64,000 nucleotides of DNA from Pelotomaculum sp. (GTDB lineage: Bacteria > Bacillota > Desulfotomaculia > Desulfotomaculales > Pelotomaculaceae). Below the pieces are notes generated by a model. The model did no database searches. It was not told where the DNA came from and was given only the letters and a program-made list of their open reading frames with translations. The translations under genes were made by a program, and so were the position numbers. This document shows, piece after piece, positions 16,257-23,270 of this stretch. Each line of letters begins with the position of its first letter. Positions within the stretch are counted from its first letter, which is position 1. The stretch is taken from NCBI GenBank assembly GCA_018435055.1, contig JAHDOA010000038.1:37709-101708 (forward strand), written 5' to 3'.

Positions 16257-18994
16257 CCTTTTCCTATCCCCGGCAGAAAAAGCCGGCGCTGCGCGACCTT
16301 TCCCTTTCCATCGGGCAGGGGCAGTTCGTCGCCCTCTGCGGTCCTTCCGGCTGCGGCAAAACTACCCTGCTCCGGCAGTTGAAAACCGTACTTGCGCCCC
16401 ACGGTGAACGCAGGGGCGAGGTCCTTTTCGAGGACACGCCATTGGAAAGCCTTGACCGGCGTACGCAGAGCGCCAGGATCGGGTTTGTGCTGCAATCGCC
16501 GGACAACCAGATCGTCACCGACAAGGTATGGCACGAACTGGCCTTCGGGCTGGAAAGCCTGGGCTTCGACACACCGTCCATCCGCATGCGGGTGGCGGAA
16601 ATGGCCTCCTTTTTCGGGATCCAGACCTGGTTTTACAAAAATGTCAGCGAATTATCCGGCGGGCAGAAACAGCTCCTCAACCTGGCCTCTGTCATGGTCA
16701 TGCAGCCGTCGGCGCTGATCCTGGACGAGCCCACCGGCCAGCTGGACCCCATTGCGGCGGCGGAATTTCTCGCTGCCGTGGGCCAGATCAACCGCGAGCT
16801 GGGCGTCACCGTCATTATCACCGAGCACCGGCTGGAAGAGGCGCTTCCCCTGGCGGACCGGGTGCTGGTGCTGGACGGGGGGCGGCTCATCTGCGACGGC
16901 GCGCCGGAGGATGTGGGCAGACAGCTGAAGGAGCGGCGTCACGCCATGTTTCTGGCCATGCCGGCGCCTATGCGGATCTATGCCGGTGTGGCCAACGACC
17001 TGCCCTGCCCCGTCACGGTGCGGGAAGGGCGCGCCTGGCTGGACGCCTTCGCGCAGCAGCAGCCGCTGGGCGAAGTACCCGCGGAAAACAGGCCGGCGCC
17101 TGAGCAAAACGGCACGCCTGCCGTTGAATTCCAGGAGGTGTGGTTCCGCTACGAAAAGGACGCGCCCGACGTGGTGAAGGGATTATCCCTGAAGGTGTTT
17201 CCAGGCGAGTTCTGGGCCGTCGTGGGCGGTAACGGTACCGGCAAAACCACGGCCCTGTCGCTGATTCCGGGCATAAACAAGCCCTACCGGGGGACAGTGC
17301 GGATCAATGGGCAGGACCTGTCCAAGGACGGCCGGCGGCAGCTTTTCCATCAACTGTTGGGCGTACTGCCCCAGAATCCCCAGGCTATTTTTGTCAAAAA
17401 GACGGTGCAGGAAGACCTCTTGGAAATAATCTCAGAGCAGAAGCTGTCCAGAGCGGAAAAGGCCGGCCGGGTGTGGGCGGTCTCCAGGCTGTGCCGCCTG
17501 GAGGGGCTGCTTTCCAGGCACCCCTACGACCTGTCCGGCGGCGAGCAGCAGCGGGCGGCATTGGCGAAGGTGCTGCTGCTCCAGCCCAGGATCCTGCTTT
17601 TGGACGAACCCACCAAGGGGCTGGACGGCGAATTCAAGCAGGTGTTCGCCCAAATTCTATATGATCTCTTACGCCGGGGCGTCACCATCCTCATGGTCAG
17701 CCATGATATTGAATTCTGCGCCCAATATGCCCACCGCTGCGCCCTGTTTTTTGACGGCAATATCGTCAGTTCGGCCGCGCCCCGCCGGTTCTTCTCCGGC
17801 AACAGCTTTTATACCACCGCCGCCAACCGCATGGCGCGGCATAAACTGCCCGGGGCGGTGACGGCGGAGGACGTGATCGCCGCCTGCGGGGGAGATGCAG
17901 CGCCTTTTGTCATCCAGCCGCCGGCAGAGAGTGAAGCGGCCTCCTGCCCTTCCCTGTGGGAGCAAAGTGAATCGCCGGAAGAAAAGAAAACCGGATCAGG
18001 GTGTGCGGAAGAAGCAAAAAATCCTCCCCTGGGGCGTAAAGTCAAGGCGGCCCTGGCAGCGCTGGCTTTTTTCATCACCGGGGGTTTTGCCGCCGGTCAT
18101 ATGGGCGACCTCTCCACACTTGCGGCCGGGGGAGACATGTCCGCCGGATCGGCCGGCAGTCTCGCCGTCGTCTGGCGCTACGCCCTGGCCATCCTGGCGC
18201 CGGCAGCGGTTCTCGGCACACTTTACAAGACCTTTTTTCAAAAAAAGACGGACTCACCCATAGCAAATGAACAGACAGCGGCGGACAAACGCCATCTTTC
18301 AAAACGCACACTGGCGGCCATGGCCATGATCCTGCTGGCCATACCGCTGACCATATACACCGGCGTCTATTATCTGGGCGACAGGAAATATTATTTCATC
18401 AGCATGCTCATCATCCTGGAGACCATGCTCCCCTTTGTGATGGTGTTTGAGCGGCGCAGGCCCCAGGCCCGGGAACTGATCGTCATCGCGGTGCTTTGCG
18501 CCGTCGGCGTGGCCGGGCGGGCCGCCTTTTTCATGCTGCCCCAGTTCAAGCCGGTAACGGCCGTCGTCATCATCGCCGGCGTGGCCTTCGGCGGCGAAGC
18601 GGGCTTTCTGGTGGGCGCGGTCACCGCCTTTGTATCCAACATGTTCTTCGGCCAGGGGCCGTGGACGCCGTGGCAGATGTTTGCCTTCGGCATCATCGGC
18701 TTCCTGGCGGGCGTCCTGTTCCGCAAGGGCATCCTGCGGCGGAATACGGCAGCGCTGTGCGCCTTCGGCGGGCTGGCCACATTTTTCATTTACGGCGGCA
18801 TCATGAACCCGGCGGCGGTGCTGATGTTCCAGAGCCGCCCCACGCCGGAGATGTTTTATCTGGCCTATCTGCAGGGCATCCCCTTCGATCTGGTTCATGC
18901 CGCCGCCACCGTAGTTTTCCTGTGGTTCATCGCCAGGCCCATGCTGGAAAAGCTCGACCGGATCAAGGTCAAATACGGGCTGGTTGAGGCTTGA
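16229..18994 (+). CDS. Fused ECF transporter ATPase-ATPase-S component
   Basis: A 921-residue chain starting at ATG 16229 behind AAAGGAGG. The first ATPase domain (about 1-270) has CGPSGCGKTTL, LSGGQKQLL and ALILDEPTGQLD. The second (about 305-560) has GGNGTGKTTA, LSGGEQQRAA and ILLLDEPTKGLD. After a low-complexity linker, about eight membrane segments follow (about 610-921), ending in an S domain with FGQGPWTPWQM. ECF systems usually make these parts as separate proteins, so the three-part fusion fixes a dedicated S component to its own motor. The S part is homologous to the protein at 718-1347. Corrinoid is the likely cargo. Confidence 0.88.
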   Translation: MESYTIRDLTFSYPRQKKPALRDLSLSIGQGQFVALCGPSGCGKTTLLRQLKTVLAPHGERRGEVLFEDTPLESLDRRTQSARIGFVLQSPDNQIVTDKVWHELAFGLESLGFDTPSIRMRVAEMASFFGIQTWFYKNVSELSGGQKQLLNLASVMVMQPSALILDEPTGQLDPIAAAEFLAAVGQINRELGVTVIITEHRLEEALPLADRVLVLDGGRLICDGAPEDVGRQLKERRHAMFLAMPAPMRIYAGVANDLPCPVTVREGRAWLDAFAQQQPLGEVPAENRPAPEQNGTPAVEFQEVWFRYEKDAPDVVKGLSLKVFPGEFWAVVGGNGTGKTTALSLIPGINKPYRGTVRINGQDLSKDGRRQLFHQLLGVLPQNPQAIFVKKTVQEDLLEIISEQKLSRAEKAGRVWAVSRLCRLEGLLSRHPYDLSGGEQQRAALAKVLLLQPRILLLDEPTKGLDGEFKQVFAQILYDLLRRGVTILMVSHDIEFCAQYAHRCALFFDGNIVSSAAPRRFFSGNSFYTTAANRMARHKLPGAVTAEDVIAACGGDAAPFVIQPPAESEAASCPSLWEQSESPEEKKTGSGCAEEAKNPPLGRKVKAALAALAFFITGGFAAGHMGDLSTLAAGGDMSAGSAGSLAVVWRYALAILAPAAVLGTLYKTFFQKKTDSPIANEQTAADKRHLSKRTLAAMAMILLAIPLTIYTGVYYLGDRKYYFISMLIILETMLPFVMVFERRRPQARELIVIAVLCAVGVAGRAAFFMLPQFKPVTAVVIIAGVAFGGEAGFLVGAVTAFVSNMFFGQGPWTPWQMFAFGIIGFLAGVLFRKGILRRNTAALCAFGGLATFFIYGGIMNPAAVLMFQSRPTPEMFYLAYLQGIPFDLVHAAATVVFLWFIARPMLEKLDRIKVKYGLVEA

Positions 18995-19049
18995 AAACGA
19001 AAGCATTTTCCTATAAAGCGAAATGCCTGGCGACCGTTATGGAAAACAC

Positions 19050-19400
19050 AGAAATCAGCCAGGACCCGGAGACCGGCCTGGCCGCCTTTACCACAGACCA
19101 CCTGTCCCGTACGTCGTGGGCTATGTCGAGTATGCGGCGGTTCCTGTCTGGACAAACCCCTTCAGCGACATGAAACCGGCCGACTGGTTCTATGACAGTG
19201 TGGCCTTCGCCGTGCAGAAGGGCCTGTTCAGCGGCACCAGCGACACCACCTTCAGCACAAATGAACCGATGACCAGGGCCATGCTGGTAACGGTGCTGTA
19301 GCGCCTGGAAGGAGAACCTCCCATCAACGGCGCCAACAGCTTTACCGATGTAAAGAATGGCGAATGGTACACCGACGCCGTCATTTGGCAATGCCGAAGG
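19050..19400 (+). pseudogene. Degraded fragment of an SLH surface-protein gene
   Basis: This stretch is a near-copy of 11416-11760 in the giant SLH gene (shared blocks TGLAAFTTDHLSR and WFYDSVAFAVQKGLFSG). It has a two-base loss near 19110, a TAG at 19299-19301 where the intact gene has TAC, and a further one-base loss near 19387. No start or signal peptide is left. It is a decayed remnant of a duplicated SLH gene end. Confidence 0.82.
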
Positions 19401-19438
19401 CAGCGATTTTATTCCTTTTGAATCCATGGAGCACTGGC

Positions 19439-19480
19439 CTGATCGGGTTAAAGTATGTTATATTATGGTAAGAGGTGGTT
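19439..19480 (+). repeat. 42-bp upstream repeat, copy 1
   Basis: This 42-bp segment, containing GTTAAAGTATGTTATATTAT and GGTAAGAGGTGGTT, recurs at 20277-20318 with one mismatch. Both copies lie directly upstream of a gene and end in a Shine-Dalgarno-like AGAGGTGG, so they look like a duplicated promoter and leader. Confidence 0.8.
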
Positions 19481-19517
19481 GGGTGTTAACAAGTATTTTA
19501 GCCCGGAGGTGAAGGAT

Positions 19518-19883
19518 ATGAAAAATGAAGAGTTTCAAGAGCTTGTACTGCGGGAACTGACAGACATAAAGGATAAAGTCGGAGGCATAGAAGGTAGAGT
19601 TGCAGGCATAGAAGGTAGAGTTGCAGGCATAGAAGGTAGAGTTGCAGGCATAGAAGGTAGAGTTGCAGGTATAGAAACAATACAAAAAGATATACAGAAC
19701 AACCTGAATCGCTTGGAAACCAGGATGGAAAGAGTGGAAGTCAGGCAGGACGAAATATATCAGGTGGTAAAGGCCATAGAGCATTCAAACCAGGTCGGCA
19801 GGTCGGAAACGGACAGCCAGAGCCTGAGGCTTGCCGGGGTGGAAGGCAAACTGAAGAAGGTCGCCGGGGTGTTGAGCGAGTAA
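19518..19883 (+). CDS. Small coiled-coil protein with tandem heptad repeats
   Basis: The ATG at 19518 follows CGGAGGTGAAGGAT and gives 121 residues. The middle is GRVAGIE repeated, a perfect seven-residue unit encoded by a 21-base direct repeat, with further heptads on both sides (LNRLETRMERVEVRQDE). It is predicted to be almost wholly a parallel coiled coil, with no membrane segment or catalytic motif. Similar small proteins are common near toxin-antitoxin and repeat-rich loci; the function is unknown. It shares the 42-bp upstream repeat with the mntA gene at 20323. Confidence 0.7.
   Translation: MKNEEFQELVLRELTDIKDKVGGIEGRVAGIEGRVAGIEGRVAGIEGRVAGIETIQKDIQNNLNRLETRMERVEVRQDEIYQVVKAIEHSNQVGRSETDSQSLRLAGVEGKLKKVAGVLSE
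19584..19667 (+). repeat. Four tandem 21-bp units in coding sequence
   Basis: GGCATAGAAGGTAGAGTTGC plus A occurs four times in a row without a mismatch and starts a fifth. Each unit adds one heptad of coiled coil, so the array can change length in frame by slippage. Confidence 0.9.
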
Positions 19884-20240
19884 ATGATACAGCAGGGATT
19901 TGACTCTTTAGATACCAGGCCGACCGGAAAACTGAGGCATTTTCCGGCAACGTCAAAGAACAAAAGGCTCCTGGAGATGTGCGGCGTGACGGTGACGGCC
20001 GTCCTCTGCGCGGGAGACCGGCTGCGAGATCTGCAGGACCTGCCGGGGGCGGCCTGCAACATGGCGCTGTATCCCGAATACGGGCTGGAGCTGGCCCAAT
20101 GGCTTTATGAAAGATATGGCATGAAGAGCAGGGCGGTATCGGCAAATTCATCATCTCCCTCGGAAAGCGTTGCTGCTCAGACGGGGCCCGGATTGCACAA
20201 AGTAACACGGCGACCCGGGGAATGTCCGTGTAGCAGGTGA
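19884..20240 (+). pseudogene. Remnant resembling nitrogenase component-1-like oxidoreductase
   Basis: The middle of this frame (about residues 35-80, with CNMALYPEYGLELAQWLYER) resembles the segment around PEYGLELA in nitrogenase component-1-like proteins. The sequences on both sides do not continue the family. The C-terminal part (SSSPSESVAAQTG onward) looks like random read-through. At 118 residues it is far shorter than the family. I call it a degraded fragment with low confidence; it could also be an unrelated small protein. Confidence 0.4.
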
Positions 20241-20276
20241 AACATGATTTTGCGGGATGCAACAAGCATAACTAGT

Positions 20277-20318
20277 CTGATCGCGTTAAAGTATGTTATA
20301 TTATGGTAAGAGGTGGTT
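20277..20318 (+). repeat. 42-bp upstream repeat, copy 2
   Basis: The second copy of the segment at 19439-19480, differing only at one G/C position. It ends in the ribosome site of the mntA gene at 20323. Confidence 0.8.
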
Positions 20319-20322
20319 TGCC

Positions 20323-20748
20323 ATGAGAAACGTCTCTTCGGATCGGTTGCAGGCTTTAAAAGATTTTTTTGCCGCTTATCCTGAAGTGGCGGCTGTTTAT
20401 TTATTTGGTTCTTGTGGTACAGAGTATGAACATCCGGGAAGCGATTTGGACCTTGGTGTAATTTTCCGGGGAAAAACTAAATTACAACATGAATTACAAA
20501 TAGAAGCTGACCTATCCTCGTTGTTAAAATCCGACAGGATTGATTTTGTTAACTTGAATTGTGCTCCGGTAGCGCTGCAGTTTCGGGTTTTATCTGAAGG
20601 GTTGTTGGTATATGAAGGAGATTATATATTGAACTCCAACTTTATAGAGCATGTTCTCCGAGAGTACAGGAATTACAGCTTTCACTACGCGCGTTTTGCT
20701 GAAGAGAGCCGTAAAGCGCTGAGAGAGGAGTATCTTCCCAATGGTTGA
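20323..20748 (+). CDS. mntA: MntA-like nucleotidyltransferase antitoxin
   Basis: A minimal nucleotidyltransferase of 141 residues. The signature is complete: Gly29-Ser30, ten residues, then Asp41-x-Asp43 (FGSCGTEYEHPGSDLDLG). Start ATG 20323 follows AGAGGTGG. Members of this family adenylylate and so silence the HEPN toxin made by the partner gene. That gene starts 8 bases before this one ends, the typical overlapping layout of MntA-HepT pairs. It lies in the duplicated, pseudogene-rich stretch between the corrinoid loci, in line with lateral gain. Confidence 0.85.
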   Translation: MRNVSSDRLQALKDFFAAYPEVAAVYLFGSCGTEYEHPGSDLDLGVIFRGKTKLQHELQIEADLSSLLKSDRIDFVNLNCAPVALQFRVLSEGLLVYEGDYILNSNFIEHVLREYRNYSFHYARFAEESRKALREEYLPNG

Positions 20749-21160
20749 TAAAGATATCCTTCAGCAAAAAATTTTATTTATGGAGAATACGCTTAAGAAA
20801 CTGGAGAAAACCGCCGCCCTTTCGCATGAAGAGTTCAAGGCGAGTTTCCATTTTGCGGATTCAGTGAAGTATAATCTTCAGGTAATAATTGAGGCTATGA
20901 TAGATATTGCAAGCCATATCGTGGCCAGAGAACGGTGGGGGATCCCTGCGGCCTCAGGCGACTATATAAAGCTGCTGATGGAACATGGCGTTTTTGGAAA
21001 AGAGCAGGGACTGCGCTTTATTCAGATGATTAGGTTCAGGAATAGGATCGTCCATCTTTACCAGGAAGTAGATGATGGTCGGGTTTATCAGATCCTGCAG
21101 GAAGACTTAGGAGATATCAGGTCTTTTATTAAGGGGATTACAGAGAAATATTTGACATAG
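20741..21160 (+). CDS. hepT: HepT-like HEPN ribonuclease toxin
   Basis: An all-helical HEPN protein of 139 residues. It has the R-x4-6-H-x-Y ribonuclease motif: Arg100, His105 and Tyr107 in RFRNRIVHLY. The family cuts or blocks RNA when not neutralised; the partner MntA is encoded just upstream with an 8-base overlap. The catalytic motif is intact, so the toxin may be active. The gene is followed by about 85 bases before leader copy 3. Confidence 0.87.
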   Translation: MVDKDILQQKILFMENTLKKLEKTAALSHEEFKASFHFADSVKYNLQVIIEAMIDIASHIVARERWGIPAASGDYIKLLMEHGVFGKEQGLRFIQMIRFRNRIVHLYQEVDDGRVYQILQEDLGDIRSFIKGITEKYLT

Positions 21161-21246
21161 ATAACTGAAATATTTCCCCGGGCGCCTGCCGGGTAAAGAA
21201 TGTCTATTTTTGTTGAACGAATCTACTGTTTTGTTTAAATATAGCA

Positions 21247-21276
21247 TTGAAATCCAGGAAAATAATGTGATAAACT
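21247..21276 (+). promoter_or_regulatory. Promoter of repeated leader element, copy 3
   Basis: TTGAAA (21247-21252) and TAAACT (21271-21276) with an 18-base spacer, as in copies 1 and 2. Confidence 0.65.
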
Positions 21277-21282
21277 GTAGCC

Positions 21283-21366
21283 AAAGCAAATATCGTCAAA
21301 TTTTGAGGTTGCGTCTGACCGAAGAACGGAAGCGCTACCCCTCACCGGGGCGGCGCTTTTTTTCTT
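21283..21366 (+). ncRNA. Unrecognised structured leader ending in a terminator hairpin, copy 3
   Basis: The core is TCTGACCGAAGAACGGAAGC. The hairpin is AGCGC/GCGCT with CCCC/GGGG and a T-run. The G-C pair that replaces the G-T pair of the other copies supports RNA structure. Cobalamin riboswitch 3 follows after 16 bases. Confidence 0.55.
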
Positions 21367-21382
21367 AACAACTGAATAACCG

Positions 21383-21504
21383 GCTGCAGGGGCTGTCCGT
21401 CAAAGATGCGGACGAAAAGGGGAACCGGGTGCGAATCCCGGGCGGTCCGGCCACTGTGAGCGGCGAGCGAACCTCCCGCGAGTCAGGATACCTGCCCCTG
21501 CAGC
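21383..21504 (+). ncRNA. Cobalamin riboswitch 3
   Basis: The closing stem GCTGCAGGGG/CCCCTGCAGC is perfect. Inside are GGGGAACCGGGTGCGAATCC, GGCGGTCCGGCCACTGTGAG and a B12 box AGTCAGGATACCTGCC. It is almost identical to riboswitch 2 and lies in the same order relative to the leader, terminator and DUF2292 gene. Confidence 0.9.
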
Positions 21505-21546
21505 GTGCTTGTGCCTTCCAAGGAAAGGCGGTAAGCTTTTTGTGGC

Positions 21547-21611
21547 GGCGGCGCGCAGTCTCGCGGGTGAACCTGCGGCAGCGCGCAGTCTCGCGGGTGA
21601 ACCTGCGGCAG
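21547..21611 (+). repeat. Two tandem copies of a 30-bp unit after riboswitch 3
   Basis: A unit containing GCGCGCAGTCTCGCGGGTGA and ACCTGCGGCA occurs twice in a row. The matching place in cassette 2 (about 5996-6026) has a single, diverged unit. It lies between aptamer and terminator, where it could change the folding of the expression platform. Confidence 0.75.
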
Positions 21612-21634
21612 CGCCGGCCCTTACGGAAAGAACG

Positions 21635-21665
21635 CCCCGGTTTTCTTGGAAAAGCCGGGGTTTCA
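21635..21665 (+). terminator. Intrinsic terminator behind cobalamin riboswitch 3
   Basis: CCCCGGTTTTC pairs with GAAAAGCCGGGG and is followed by TTTC. It is the same hairpin as at 6050, in the same position between aptamer and DUF2292 gene; the T-run here is shorter. Confidence 0.72.
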
Positions 21666-21827
21666 TATTTGCCTGGAGAACAGCCCGGCCACTGGACCGC
21701 CCGTTTCGGCCATGATATACGGGAACAGGCCATAGGCGCCCTGCAAGGAGAATCTTAAACGTCCCGGCCTGGCCGGGTTTGCCGAAAACCTGTGCCGGGT
21801 GAAAAACGGAGAGATGAGGTGAAGACC

Positions 21828-21980
21828 GTGGAAGAAAACGTCGCCGAAAGAGAACTGAACGAGAAGGAAAAAAAACTTATCGAACTTATCCGGGGCACCG
21901 GCTACGGCGAGATCCGGGTGGCTATCCGGAACGGCCAGCCCGTCCTGGTGGAGGAGGTAAAGAAGTCCTTCAAGCTGTAG
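21828..21980 (+). CDS. DUF2292 (YezD-like) small protein, copy 3
   Basis: A 50-residue protein beginning at GTG 21828 with GATGAGGTGA upstream, matching the start of copy 2. An upstream GTG at 21792 is in frame but lacks support from the alignment. The conserved block is GYGEIRVAIRNGQPVLVEEV. It is the last part of the duplicated cassette; the next gene encodes a secreted DUF4430 protein. Function unknown, with a B12-linked role inferred from three riboswitch associations. Confidence 0.8.
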   Translation: MEENVAERELNEKEKKLIELIRGTGYGEIRVAIRNGQPVLVEEVKKSFKL

Positions 21981-22073
21981 GAAGCGTATTGAAGCAGCCT
22001 GGTAACCTGTGCTTTTGAGGTGGATTGAAGCTGTATACCGCTGCGAGGGGGTGGTTTCGTTGAGAGATTAGAA

Positions 22074-22199
22074 AGAGCATTTGCAAAAGAATAAGCGCTC
22101 CTGGCGGTGTACGCGGTAAATCTTTAACAAATGCTCTCAAAAACATGGTAGCAAGTTGACCAGCATTTTTCAACAATTACGACAAAAATTGTTGAAAAA
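22074..22199 (+). repeat. Two inverted repeats ahead of the secreted DUF4430 gene
   Basis: AGAGCATTTG (22074-22083) pairs with CAAATGCTCT (22128-22137). TTTTTCAACAATT (22166-22178) pairs with AATTGTTGAAAAA (22187-22199). The second is a perfect 13-bp stem with an eight-base loop ending 45 bases before the gene. They may form an alternative leader structure or protein operators. The A/T-rich second stem lacks a terminal T-run, so I do not call it a terminator. Confidence 0.6.
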
Positions 22200-22243
22200 G
22201 CAATCCATGAAAATCAAATAATCGAAAGGGAGAGGTGATCTTT

Positions 22244-23149
22244 ATGAAAACAAGTAAAACCATGAGCAAAGCGTTGATGCTGGCCCTGGCCGTGATGCTT
22301 GTCTTCGCGCTGGCCGTTCCCGCGCTGGCCCAGAATTATTTCACTACGACCAGTGCTTCTTATGTCCAGGGGACGGCGCCCACCTATTCCAACAGCACCA
22401 TTCACGTCAATCTGGTGTTGGAAAGCCGGAAAATTAGCGGCAATAACCTTTATAAAACAGTCAGCAATGTTGCGCTGACTGCCGGCAGCACCCCCAAGTC
22501 GTTCTATGTCAGAGATGTCCTCTTGGCAGTCCAAAGTGATACGAATAATAATGTTTCATTCAACGATTACGACGGCAATCCCATCGACTCCAGCAAGGAT
22601 TACGTCTACTCCATCACCGACAAAAGCTCCAACCCTTACCGCACCTACGCGCCCACTAGCCGCTATGCTTGGAATGGCTGGATGTTCCGGATCAACGGCC
22701 AGTTCCCGCTGGAAAAATCCAGTCCCGTAACGGGGGCTTCCATCGCCACCGCCTATGTTACTGACGGGGATACCATCCACTTCTACCACGATGACATGGA
22801 TGAAGCCGGTGATGGGGCCTACTATGCCAAAATCACCAGCGTCAACAAAAGCGGCAACAATCTGACGGTCAATGTGAAAGCCTCATTCCAGTATGATCAA
22901 TCCCAGTCTCCTTATAATTGGATCATTGACGATTTCACCAATTATCAGGGTGCCCAAGTGCAAGTTCGCGATGCGAACGGAAACTTAATAGATAGCGGCT
23001 ACACCGATGCTTCCGGCAATGTCACCCTCAACGTCACGGGGAAGACAGGGACCTGCACAGTAGAAGTGGTGCGCAGCTTCCTCGAGACCATTGACTATCA
23101 GAACGGCTTGATCGATAACACCGCCGACAAAGTAAGCTTTACTCTGTAG
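22244..23149 (+). CDS. Secreted DUF4430-like protein
   Basis: Start ATG 22244 follows GGGAGAGGTG and gives 301 residues. The signal peptide ends at VPALAQ. Residues about 35-185 hold a DUF4430-like domain with NGWMFRINGQFPLEKSS and DGDTIHFYHDD. A second beta domain follows (about 190-300, with QVRDANGNLIDSGYTDASGN), resembling a carboxypeptidase-regulatory or Ig-like fold. There is no SLH or membrane anchor, so it is probably released or held by a partner. It lies behind the riboswitch 3 cassette, as the giant DUF4430 protein lies behind cassette 2. A free extracellular corrinoid binder is the best inference. Confidence 0.78.
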   Translation: MKTSKTMSKALMLALAVMLVFALAVPALAQNYFTTTSASYVQGTAPTYSNSTIHVNLVLESRKISGNNLYKTVSNVALTAGSTPKSFYVRDVLLAVQSDTNNNVSFNDYDGNPIDSSKDYVYSITDKSSNPYRTYAPTSRYAWNGWMFRINGQFPLEKSSPVTGASIATAYVTDGDTIHFYHDDMDEAGDGAYYAKITSVNKSGNNLTVNVKASFQYDQSQSPYNWIIDDFTNYQGAQVQVRDANGNLIDSGYTDASGNVTLNVTGKTGTCTVEVVRSFLETIDYQNGLIDNTADKVSFTL

Positions 23150-23163
23150 CAGGAATTAAGGAA

Positions 23164-23193
23164 CGGGGCGGCTTTCCGTGCCGCCCCGGTTTT
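23164..23193 (+). terminator. Intrinsic terminator after the secreted DUF4430 gene
   Basis: CGGGGCGGC and GCCGCCCCG form a perfect nine-base stem with a TTTCCGT loop, followed by GTTTTC. It closes the riboswitch 3 transcription unit. Confidence 0.85.
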
Positions 23194-23270
23194 CTTCTAT
23201 TAGAGGGGAGGGATTCGGTAAGATAATACGTTTTCGGACTTTCATAATATTCTTATTGGAGGAAAAAGTT

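Noticed and set aside
19584..19667. Possible CRISPR array
   Set aside because: The units are contiguous 21-bp repeats without spacers and lie in a coding frame; no cas genes are present.
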